Assembly: GCA_902497185.1 (NCBI GenBank)
Contig: CABVEG010000129.1
Coordinates: 1-5,705, forward strand
Direction of reading: 5' to 3'
Origin: an uncultured Eubacteriales bacterium
GTDB taxonomy: Bacteria; Bacillota; Clostridia; Lachnospirales; CAG-274
Length of the DNA stretch: 5,705 nucleotides
The notes beneath the pieces are model-generated. The model was not told the DNA's origin. It saw only the letters and a program-made list of their open reading frames with translations, and did not search any database. The translations under genes and the position numbers were made by a program. Of the stretch, positions 1-5,705 are shown in pieces (position 1 is the first letter of the stretch; every line of letters starts with the position of its first letter).

Positions 1-823
1 AATCCCCTAAATGACTATCCTCTTCCTCACCAATAGGTGTTTCAAGAGAAACAGGCTCCTGAGCAATCTTTCTTATCTCTCTTACTTTATCAATAGACAT
101 CTGCATTCTTTCAGCAAGCTCCTGATCTGTAGGCTCTTTACCGTTTTCCTGAAGCATCTGCCTTGATACCCTTATAATTTTGTTAATATTTTCAACCATA
201 TGAACAGGAATTCTAATAGTTCTTGCCTGATCGGCAATAGCTCTTGTAATAGCCTGTCTTATCCACCAAGTGGCATAGGTACTGAATTTAAAGCCCTTTC
301 TATGGTCAAATTTTTCAACAGCCTTAGTAAGACCAAGATTACCCTCCTGAATAAGATCAAGGAAAAGCATACCTCTGCCCACATACTTCTTTGCAATACT
401 TACGACAAGTCTTAAATTAGCTTCACAAAGGCGCTTTTTAGCTTCCTCATCACCCTGCTCTATCCTTTCCGCAAGTTCAATTTCCTCCTGTGGTGTAAGA
501 AGAGGAACACGACCAATTTCCTTTAAATACATTCTAACATGGTCATCAATGTTTATACTGTCTGAAACAGATAAATCAAGCTCTCTTTCAGAGGTATCAT
601 CCAAATCATCATCTGTATCTTCCATTTCAAGTTCAACACCTACAAGATCAATACCCTGACTTTCAAGATAATCATATACCTTATCCATCTGTTCCGGGTC
701 AAGGTCAACAGTAGACAAACTATCCATAAGAGTATTTGCATTAAGTATATTCTTATTCTTTTTAGCTATGGCAATGAGTTCCCTCATTTTGCTCATAAAA
801 GCAGCATCATCAATGGCTTTCAT
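1..823 (-). CDS. rpoD: Principal RNA polymerase sigma factor (SigA/RpoD), partial, C-terminus beyond window
   Basis: This is the housekeeping sigma-70 factor. It binds core RNA polymerase and recognises -10/-35 promoters. Translating from the ATG at 823 gives 274 residues with no stop before the window edge. A divergent, acid-rich N-terminus (region 1.1, about residues 1-90) is followed by region 1.2 (about 92-125, DDHVRMYLKEIG), then regions 2.1-2.4 (about 133-200, including ANLRLVVSIAKKY, DLIQEGNLGL and FSTYATWWIRQAITRAI). Next comes region 3.0 (RTIRIPVHMVE, 201-211), and region 3.1 to early 3.2 runs to residue 274. W186, W187, Q190 and T193 align with E. coli W433, W434, Q437 and T440 (-10 contacts). 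H208 and E211 align with H455 and E458 (extended -10). Region 4, the -35 reader, is missing only because the window ends; the family is usually about 360-380 residues. A purine-rich GGATGG lies 8 bases before the start. It follows dnaG by 34 bases and is probably co-transcribed with it. Confidence 0.97.
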   Translation of the reverse strand, partial: MKAIDDAAFMSKMRELIAIAKKNKNILNANTLMDSLSTVDLDPEQMDKVYDYLESQGIDLVGVELEMEDTDDDLDDTSERELDLSVSDSINIDDHVRMYLKEIGRVPLLTPQEEIELAERIEQGDEEAKKRLCEANLRLVVSIAKKYVGRGMLFLDLIQEGNLGLTKAVEKFDHRKGFKFSTYATWWIRQAITRAIADQARTIRIPVHMVENINKIIRVSRQMLQENGKEPTDQELAERMQMSIDKVREIRKIAQEPVSLETPIGEEEDSHLGD

Positions 824-857
824 TTATATTTCCATCCTTTCCTCACTTGTAACTATT

Positions 858-2606
858 TTAACCGTCAGATAATGATATATACAGTTTGCTAACATTTCTT
901 TTTAATTCCATTAACTCATTTATTTTAGGATTACTGTAATCATCACTAATCATTTTATCATAATATGCTGTTTTGACCTTTTTGGCAAGATCATTTACAG
1001 CCTTTTCTACTTCATCATCTATATAGTCAATCTGCCTTACAAAAAGCTTTGTAATTCTGCTCTGTTCTTCAACGGTTTCAAAGTAGCCTATTATATTTTC
1101 TTTGTTTACGGGCTTGTCTTGACTATATAATTCATAAATATGCTTTACTATTTTAACATAAAACTCATCAATAAATTCCTCAGGCTTAATATAAGGGCTT
1201 AACAAATCATAAAAAACCTTATTCGATACAAGCATACTTATAAGACCGCATCTTGCGTCATCAGTGGCATTTTTATTTATTTTTGAACTGCCCTGTGCAA
1301 ATCTTATTGTCTGCACTCCATTATTTAGCTTTAATATTTCACTCTGTATTGATTCTAAATCAATTTGGGAAATTTTTGATATTTCCTTAAGATAAGCATT
1401 TCTTTCAATAGGGCTATCAACTCCGGATAAAAGAGCTGCCACATCCTTCGAAAAAGAAATTTTATCATCCAATATATTAAGATCATATTTTTTCTGAAGC
1501 TGTTCAGCCTGAAAAATAATATAGTTTTTAGCCTTTTTTAATAATTCCCCAAATTCTGATGAACCAAATTTTTTAATAAATTCATCAGGGTCTTTTGCAT
1601 CATATACCTGCAAAACCCTTACCTTAAGACCTGCATCTTTAAGCACGGGAATAGCTCTTAATACTGCCTTAACCCCTGCCTCATCACTGTCAAACAAAAG
1701 TATAACACTGTCTGCATAAGCCTTAAGAACCTTTGCATGATTTTCATTAAATGCAGTGCCAAGAGATGCAACAACATTATGAAATCCTGCCTGATATATT
1801 GCAATAGCGTCCATATAACCCTCAACAAGTATCATTTCTTTTAATTTTGACTGCTTTGCATTGTTTAAATTATATAGATTTCTGCTTTTGTTAAATATAT
1901 CTGTTTCAGGAGAATTCAAATATTTAGGCTGACCATCACCTAAAATACGTCCTCCAAAGCCTATTATATTTCCGTAAACATCTATAATGGGAAACATAAG
2001 TCTGTTAAAAAACTTGTCATAAAAAGCTCCGTTTTCCTTTTGGGTGACAAGTCCGCTTTTTAAAATAACTTCATCACTAAAGCCTTTATTCTTTAATTCC
2101 TGATAAAGGGCACCTCTTGCTATCGGTGAGTATCCAAGTCCAAACTTACGCCTGCTGCCAAGTTTAATTTGCCTGTTATCTAAATATTCTACTGCATTTT
2201 TACCGTTATTACTCATTAACTGGTCATAGTAAAATCTGGCAGCAATTTTATGTATTTCATATAAATTCTGCTTTAATTCTCGTTTCTTTGCTATGTCTGC
2301 CGTCATTTCAGGTTCAGGCAAATTATAACCCACTCTGTCCGCAAGAAACCTGACTGCATCAGGATAACTGTAATTTCCGTATTTCATGGTAAAGCCAAAC
2401 ACATCGCCTCCAACACCGCAGCCAAAGCAGTGAAAGAATTGCTTATCTGCATTTACATGAAATGAGGGAGTCTTTTCATTATGAAAGGGACAAAGACCAA
2501 CATAAGAGCTGCCACTTCTTTTTAAACTGACATATTGTCCGATAACATCAACAATATTATTTAACGAACGAACATCATCAATTACCTCAGGTGGATAATA
2601 GCTCAT
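858..2606 (-). CDS. dnaG: DNA primase DnaG
   Basis: DnaG synthesises the RNA primers for lagging-strand and origin DNA synthesis and is recruited to forks by the replicative helicase. The 582-residue product has the normal family length and domain order. The N-terminal CHC2 zinc-binding module has ligands C39, H42, C60 and C63 (CPFH and CFGC). The RNA polymerase core carries FFNRLMFPIID (199-209), GFGGR (216-220) and PKYLNSPET (227-235). The TOPRIM fold contains EGYMD (262-266, catalytic E262), SLGTAF (281-286), the metal-binding D-x-D of FDSDEAG (D306, D308) and the acidic DPDE (339-342). The remainder, about 445-582, is a divergent helical region matching the helicase-interaction domain in position. 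The ATG start at 2606 is supported by a strong AAGGAGG 7 bases upstream. It lies 72 bases after dgt and 34 before rpoD, so dgt-dnaG-rpoD reads as one unit. Nothing essential is missing. Confidence 0.98.
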   Translation of the reverse strand: MSYYPPEVIDDVRSLNNIVDVIGQYVSLKRSGSSYVGLCPFHNEKTPSFHVNADKQFFHCFGCGVGGDVFGFTMKYGNYSYPDAVRFLADRVGYNLPEPEMTADIAKKRELKQNLYEIHKIAARFYYDQLMSNNGKNAVEYLDNRQIKLGSRRKFGLGYSPIARGALYQELKNKGFSDEVILKSGLVTQKENGAFYDKFFNRLMFPIIDVYGNIIGFGGRILGDGQPKYLNSPETDIFNKSRNLYNLNNAKQSKLKEMILVEGYMDAIAIYQAGFHNVVASLGTAFNENHAKVLKAYADSVILLFDSDEAGVKAVLRAIPVLKDAGLKVRVLQVYDAKDPDEFIKKFGSSEFGELLKKAKNYIIFQAEQLQKKYDLNILDDKISFSKDVAALLSGVDSPIERNAYLKEISKISQIDLESIQSEILKLNNGVQTIRFAQGSSKINKNATDDARCGLISMLVSNKVFYDLLSPYIKPEEFIDEFYVKIVKHIYELYSQDKPVNKENIIGYFETVEEQSRITKLFVRQIDYIDDEVEKAVNDLAKKVKTAYYDKMISDDYSNPKINELMELKRNVSKLYISLSDG

Positions 2607-2613
2607 ACTCTCT

Positions 2614-2620
2614 CCTCCTT
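2614..2620 (-). promoter_or_regulatory. Strong ribosome binding site of dnaG
   Basis: On the minus strand the sequence AAGGAGG lies 7 bases before the dnaG ATG. It is a near-perfect anti-16S match and fixes this ATG as the start. It is a better match than the sites of dgt and rpoD, suggesting efficient independent initiation of dnaG within the polycistronic message; the efficiency claim is inference. Confidence 0.85.
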
Positions 2621-2678
2621 TTATAAAAATAACTCACCTATTTTAATTTTCGACATCAATTTCAAATATCCTTTTTTA

Positions 2679-3692
2679 TTATAAATATTTTTTTAGTTTA
2701 TGCCCCAAGGTCTCATATACATTAATAGCAAATCTGTCTGTCATACCGGCAAGATAATCAGCTACAATTCTTTCGGAATGATATTCTTCTGTGTTATTTT
2801 CATAATTCTTTTTAAATTCTTCGGGTACTTCATTAAAATTATCAAGATAATATCCATACATTAAACTTAAAAATTTGCCGTAACGTTCTCTTTCATCACT
2901 AAGCATATCAGAATTATAAACATTGTCAAACATATATTTTCTTAATTTATATAAAGCATCTTTAACTTCTATATCCATTAATATATTATTTATGTTTTCA
3001 CTATTTTTAATTATATTCCTGATTAAAAAATCTATTCTTTTTCTTGAAGTATCACCTAAAATATCCACACAGTCCTTAGGTAAATCCTCATTAGTTATTA
3101 TTCCTGCTCTGATTGCATCGTCTATATCGTGATTTACATAGGCTATTTTATCTGAAATCTGTACAATTTTACCCTCTAATGTATTTGGAGAGCCTGCACC
3201 TCTGTGGTTAAGCATACCGTCCAGAACTTCTCTTGTCAGATTAAGTCCTTCGCCGTTTTTCTCTATTCTCTCTGCAACTCTGACACTTTGTACATTGTGA
3301 TGAAAGCCTCCCGGAACAACATTATTTAGGTCATCCTCTCCTAAATGCCCAAAGGGTGTGTGCCCCAAGTCATGACCCAAAGCTATTGCCTCTGTCAAAT
3401 CCTCATTAAGTCTCAATGCAGTAGCTATGGTTCTTGCTATTTGGGATACCTCAAGAGTATGGGTTAATCTTGTTCTGTAATGGTCGCCTTCAGGTGAAAT
3501 AAATGCCTGAGTTTTATGCATTAATCTTCTGAAGGCTTTAGAATGTATAATTCTGTCCCTATCTCTCTGATAACAGGTTCTTATGTCACACAAATCTTCA
3601 GTTTTATTTCTGCCCCGACTGTTTTTGCTTTTTGATGCATAAGGACTTAACATTTCATCTTCAAATATTTCAGTACGTTCCCGTATAGTCAT
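2679..3692 (-). CDS. dgt: Deoxyguanosinetriphosphate triphosphohydrolase-like protein (HD-domain dNTPase)
   Basis: This is an HD-superfamily enzyme of the dGTPase-like group, which hydrolyses dNTPs to deoxynucleosides and triphosphate and so adjusts nucleotide pools; many non-enteric members act on several dNTPs. The product is 337 residues, normal for the shorter type that lacks the larger E. coli Dgt insertions. The N-terminus carries the characteristic LSPYA (15-19), SRGR (25-28), CDIRTCYQRDRDRIIHS (35-51) and EGDHYRTRLTHTLEVSQIART (68-88). The HD metal ligands are H78, H107-D108 and D181 (in ISDKIAYVNHDIDDA). GHDLGHTPFGH spans 106-116. The C-terminal third is divergent, ending at a helical FAINVYETLGHKLKKYL. 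The ATG at 3692 has AGAGGTGA 5 bases upstream. It is the first gene after the terminator that ends the mntP unit, and it leads dnaG and rpoD. Which dNTP it prefers cannot be read from sequence. Confidence 0.95.
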   Translation of the reverse strand: MTIRERTEIFEDEMLSPYASKSKNSRGRNKTEDLCDIRTCYQRDRDRIIHSKAFRRLMHKTQAFISPEGDHYRTRLTHTLEVSQIARTIATALRLNEDLTEAIALGHDLGHTPFGHLGEDDLNNVVPGGFHHNVQSVRVAERIEKNGEGLNLTREVLDGMLNHRGAGSPNTLEGKIVQISDKIAYVNHDIDDAIRAGIITNEDLPKDCVDILGDTSRKRIDFLIRNIIKNSENINNILMDIEVKDALYKLRKYMFDNVYNSDMLSDERERYGKFLSLMYGYYLDNFNEVPEEFKKNYENNTEEYHSERIVADYLAGMTDRFAINVYETLGHKLKKYL

Positions 3693-3697
3693 TTATA

Positions 3698-3705
3698 TCA
3701 CCTCT
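3698..3705 (-). promoter_or_regulatory. Ribosome binding site of dgt
   Basis: AGAGGTGA on the minus strand lies 5 bases before the dgt ATG. It matches the anti-Shine-Dalgarno sequence over AGGTGA and supports the chosen start, which also agrees with the usual N-terminus of the family. Confidence 0.75.
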
Positions 3706-3710
3706 TATTA

Positions 3711-3751
3711 ATTATATACGTCATAAAATAAAAAAATCCTCTATTTGTCAA
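3711..3751 (-). promoter_or_regulatory. Candidate promoter elements for the dgt-dnaG-rpoD unit
   Basis: Between the mntP terminator and dgt, the minus strand carries a perfect -35-like TTGACA (3751-3746) and a perfect -10-like TATAAT (3716-3711), the latter 18 bases before the dgt ATG. They are 29 bases apart, far from the usual 17, so they cannot act as one standard sigma-A promoter. TTGACA at 17 bases spacing would pair with TTTTAT (4 of 6), while TATAAT has only GGATTT at the -35 position. One of these weak combinations may be the real promoter. The location, just after a terminator and upstream of an operon, makes a promoter here very likely; the exact hexamer pairing is uncertain. Confidence 0.5.
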
Positions 3752-3763
3752 TGTTATAAGTAC

Positions 3764-3789
3764 AAAAAAAGGACAGAAACCCGTCCTTT
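3764..3789 (-). terminator. Factor-independent terminator of the ATPase-mntP unit
   Basis: On the minus strand a 7-base-pair stem, AAAGGAC (3789-3783) with GTCCTTT (3774-3768), encloses an 8-base loop GGGTTTCT. A run of seven T residues (3770-3764) begins inside the 3' arm and continues four bases beyond it. The mntP stop codon TAA (3790-3788) overlaps the base of the 5' arm. The opposite strand has no T run after the hairpin, so termination is expected only for minus-strand transcripts. It separates the ATPase-mntP message from dgt-dnaG-rpoD. Confidence 0.85.
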
Positions 3790-4363
3790 AACCAAAAAAT
3801 AAATGTTCAATTAATATTTTGAGCCCTATTATTATAAGTACACAGCCGCCCACTCTTTCCGCATAGGATTGAAATACACCGCTTATCTTCTTGCCAAGCA
3901 TTACGCCAATATATGACAATACAAAGGCAACAATACCGATTACACTACAAGAAACCCATATATTTCCGCTATCCACAAGAGCAAACGTAACACCTACTGC
4001 AAGAGCATCAATACTTGTAGCAACAGCAAGCATTGTAAGATTCTTTACTGACATAATATTTGCCTGTATTTCATCTGTGTCCTCATCATCAGCCGAAAAA
4101 CTTTCTTTAATCATATTGCCGCCTATAATAGCAAGAAGTATAAAGGCTATCCAATGGTCAAAAGCAGTAATATACGCACTAAAACTGCTTGCAAGAAAAT
4201 AACCTAATAACGGCATTATAAACTGAAATACACCAAAAAAAGCACCAAATGTAACAGCGTGTCGTATTCTTATTTTAGGAAGAAGAAGTCCGTTTGATAC
4301 AGATACAGCAAAGGCATCCATTGCTAAACTTACAGCTATAAAAAATAACTCGATAAAACTCAT
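3788..4363 (-). CDS. mntP: Manganese efflux pump MntP (DUF204 family)
   Basis: MntP is an inner-membrane exporter that removes excess Mn2+ from the cytoplasm. The 191-residue product is the typical length and very hydrophobic, with about six membrane segments (roughly 3-23, 36-58, 68-87, 108-130, 137-156 and 170-188). The two-fold repeated family motif is clear: SLAMDAFAVS (12-21, D16) in the first half and ATSIDALAVG (115-124, D119) in the second. The paired aspartates lie in membrane helices and are expected to handle the metal. An acidic cytoplasmic-type loop, ADDEDTDE (91-98), divides the halves, and GGCVLIIIGLKILIEH near the C-terminus is also characteristic. The ATG lies only three bases after the ATPase stop, with GGAGGA 7 bases upstream inside that gene, so translation is probably coupled. 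I see no room for a Mn2+ riboswitch directly upstream. The assignment of Mn2+ rests on the family. Confidence 0.93.
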   Translation of the reverse strand: MSFIELFFIAVSLAMDAFAVSVSNGLLLPKIRIRHAVTFGAFFGVFQFIMPLLGYFLASSFSAYITAFDHWIAFILLAIIGGNMIKESFSADDEDTDEIQANIMSVKNLTMLAVATSIDALAVGVTFALVDSGNIWVSCSVIGIVAFVLSYIGVMLGKKISGVFQSYAERVGGCVLIIIGLKILIEHLFFG

Positions 4364-4366
4364 TTA

Positions 4367-5674
4367 TTAATCCTCCAAACCTGATATGTAATTAATAAAC
4401 TGCTGTGCAGTTCTGCCTGATATACCTCCATGGCTTAATTCCCACTTATTAGCCTCTTTGCATAAATCCTCATCAGACATTTTAATGCCTGCTTTATGTG
4501 CTAAGCCCTTAACAATTTCAAAAAATTCCTTTTGATTAGGCTTAGAATAATTAATGGTTACACCAAATCTCTTAACAAGAGAAAGCTTTTCTTCCATTGT
4601 ATCTGAACGGTGCATACCATTATTACTTTCAACATCGTTTCTGTCACTCCAATTTTCCTTAATCAAATGTCGCCTGTTAGATGTTGCATAAATAAGGATA
4701 TTATCAGGCTTTGTTTCCACACCGCCCTCAATAACAGCCTTTAGGAATTTATATTCAATCTCAAATTCCTCAAAGGACAAGTCATCCATATAAATAATAA
4801 ATTTATAATTCCTGTTTTTAATCTGTGCAATAATATTTGACAAATCCTTAAACTGATGCTTATATATTTCTATCATTCTAAGTCCTTTGTCATAAAATTC
4901 GTTGACAATAGCCTTTATGCTTGTAGACTTGCCTGTACCACTGTCACCAAACAAGAGAACATTGTTTGCCTTTTTACCTTCAACAAACGCCTTTGTATTA
5001 TCAACAAGTTTTTTCTTCTGAATTTCATAGCCTATAAGATCATCAAGCATAACCTTATCCATATTGTTAATTGGATGTAGTACAACCTTGTTTTCTGTTG
5101 ATGATGCAATTCTGAATGCCTTGTTAAGCCCAAACATACCTACACCATAATCTTTGTAAAAGCCTGTTACCGCATCAAAAATATCATTTTCATCTTCAGC
5201 ACATTCAAGTTTTTCACTAAGCATTTGTACCTTTTCACTTACATTTTTGTTATACATAAGCTCTTTTTTGCCTATTGCCTTATAATCAGAAATTCTGCTA
5301 AAGCAGTCTATTCCTAAGGCATATTCAATTTCAGAAAAATCATAATTAAAAAGCTCAAAAAATGCCCTAAAGTCATTTTTAGCAAAATAATTTACACTTC
5401 CTTCATTCGCTCCAACTTTTTCACAGGTTATACTGAAAGGATTTTCATTTGTAATAAGCAAAAACGTAAGATAATTATGCCACAAATTTTTGTCAAAGCC
5501 ATAATCTGTTGCAACCTCAAGAATCCTCTTAATCTGAGTATATATTCTTACTGTAAGCTCATCTTCGGACTGTGTCTTTTCCTTATAATTCTTAAATATA
5601 TCACCTAATTCCATCAATATTGAATCCTTCGGCATATCGCCGTATATAAGAAGTCTTGATATTATATGATTCAT
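4367..5674 (-). CDS. DUF815 family P-loop ATPase (AAA+ type), function unknown
   Basis: This is a predicted cytoplasmic AAA+ type ATPase of the DUF815/COG2607 family; I know of no established role. From the ATG at 5674 it has 435 residues. About 200 residues of divergent, mainly helical N-terminal sequence precede a conserved ATPase core. That core contains Walker A GDSGTGKST (243-251, K249), Walker B FIIYMDD (292-298, D297 and D298) followed by LSFEE, a sensor-1-like YATSNRRHL (330-337, N333) and a sensor-2-like SGRTAQQF near the C-terminus (419-426). No transmembrane segment or signal peptide is seen. A TTG at 5689 would add five residues, but GGAGGAA, which would encode the second and third of them, is an ideal ribosome binding site for the ATG, so ATG is preferred. 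The gene is followed after three bases by mntP. Its promoter would lie beyond the right edge of the window. Confidence 0.9.
   Translation of the reverse strand: MNHIISRLLIYGDMPKDSILMELGDIFKNYKEKTQSEDELTVRIYTQIKRILEVATDYGFDKNLWHNYLTFLLITNENPFSITCEKVGANEGSVNYFAKNDFRAFFELFNYDFSEIEYALGIDCFSRISDYKAIGKKELMYNKNVSEKVQMLSEKLECAEDENDIFDAVTGFYKDYGVGMFGLNKAFRIASSTENKVVLHPINNMDKVMLDDLIGYEIQKKKLVDNTKAFVEGKKANNVLLFGDSGTGKSTSIKAIVNEFYDKGLRMIEIYKHQFKDLSNIIAQIKNRNYKFIIYMDDLSFEEFEIEYKFLKAVIEGGVETKPDNILIYATSNRRHLIKENWSDRNDVESNNGMHRSDTMEEKLSLVKRFGVTINYSKPNQKEFFEIVKGLAHKAGIKMSDEDLCKEANKWELSHGGISGRTAQQFINYISGLED
4371..4376 (-). promoter_or_regulatory. mntP ribosome binding site inside the upstream ATPase gene
   Basis: GGAGGA on the minus strand lies 7 bases before the mntP ATG and is formed by the last two sense codons of the ATPase gene (GAG GAT), directly before its TAA. 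Ribosomes finishing the ATPase therefore sit on the mntP start region, the usual arrangement for translational coupling. Confidence 0.85.
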
Positions 5675-5680
5675 AAATAA

Positions 5681-5687
5681 TTCCTCC
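5681..5687 (-). promoter_or_regulatory. Ribosome binding site that fixes the ATPase start
   Basis: GGAGGAA on the minus strand ends 6 bases before the ATG at 5674 (8 bases from GGAGG). It overlaps the codons that would follow a TTG start at 5689, which has no ribosome binding site visible in the 16 bases left upstream. This decides for the ATG. Confidence 0.85.
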
Positions 5688-5705
5688 AATCAATTAACAC
5701 AATAA

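Noticed and set aside
1..3. Truncated rpoD as a pseudogene
   Set aside because: The frame is open to the window edge and all motifs up to region 3 are intact; the missing region 4 is an effect of the window boundary.
200..415. 71-codon plus-strand open frame
   Set aside because: It lies wholly antisense to the conserved region 2 of rpoD, has no ribosome binding site I can see, and the predicted protein has no recognisable features.
824..857. Promoter or terminator between dnaG and rpoD
   Set aside because: The 34 bases contain no hairpin with a T run. The only -10-like element (TAAAAT at the dnaG stop) has a poor -35 match, so independent rpoD transcription is not supported here.
1687..1692. 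DnaG TOPRIM motif reading DSD instead of the E. coli-type DGD
   Set aside because: Both metal-binding aspartates are present, and Ser in the middle position is common in Firmicute primases, so this is not unusual.
2607..2678. Possible internal promoter between dgt and dnaG (TTGAAA- and TTGATG-like hexamers on the minus strand)
   Set aside because: No good -10 hexamer occurs at 16-18 bases from either, so this is best seen as AT-rich spacer with the dnaG ribosome binding site.
2923..3132. 69-codon plus-strand open frame with hydrophobic product
   Set aside because: It is antisense to dgt; the hydrophobicity reflects the complement of the AT-rich helical dgt coding sequence.
3891..4202. 103-codon plus-strand open frame
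   Set aside because: It is antisense to mntP, whose family motifs run right through this interval. The length follows from the codon composition of the membrane protein gene.
4856..5080. 74-codon plus-strand open frame
   Set aside because: It is antisense to the Walker A region of the DUF815 ATPase and has no independent support.

Overview
The window is a fully coding stretch of an AT-rich chromosome. All five genes lie on the minus strand, so transcription runs from high to low coordinates. Protein similarity by eye, the AT-rich codon use, the strong AGGAGG-type ribosome binding sites and the gene order dgt-dnaG-rpoD all point to a low-GC Firmicute. It is most likely a clostridial anaerobe of the Lachnospiraceae type, but that taxonomic detail is inference.

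Reading in the direction of transcription, the right-hand part (5674 to 3788) holds a two-gene unit. The first gene encodes an AAA+ type P-loop ATPase of the DUF815 family, whose biological role is unknown as far as I know. The second encodes MntP, a six-helix manganese exporter. The two are separated by three bases, and the mntP ribosome binding site lies inside the last codons of the ATPase gene. The unit closes with a factor-independent terminator (3764-3789), whose 5' stem arm includes two bases of the mntP stop codon.

The left-hand part (3692 to 1) is the second unit: dgt (HD-family dNTP triphosphohydrolase), dnaG (primase) and rpoD (principal sigma factor, cut off by the window edge after region 3). 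This resembles the 'macromolecular synthesis' operon, which couples initiation of DNA chains with the housekeeping sigma factor. Here a dNTPase gene leads it, rather than the rpsU of enterobacteria. Candidate promoter elements lie between the terminator and dgt.

No stretch longer than 95 bases lies outside a gene. I see no tRNA, rRNA, mobile element, CRISPR array or large repeat. This is ordinary core-genome sequence. The points most worth a second look are the DUF815-MntP coupling, the corrected ATPase start, two unusual residues in conserved region 2 of the sigma factor, and the oddly spaced promoter hexamers before dgt.
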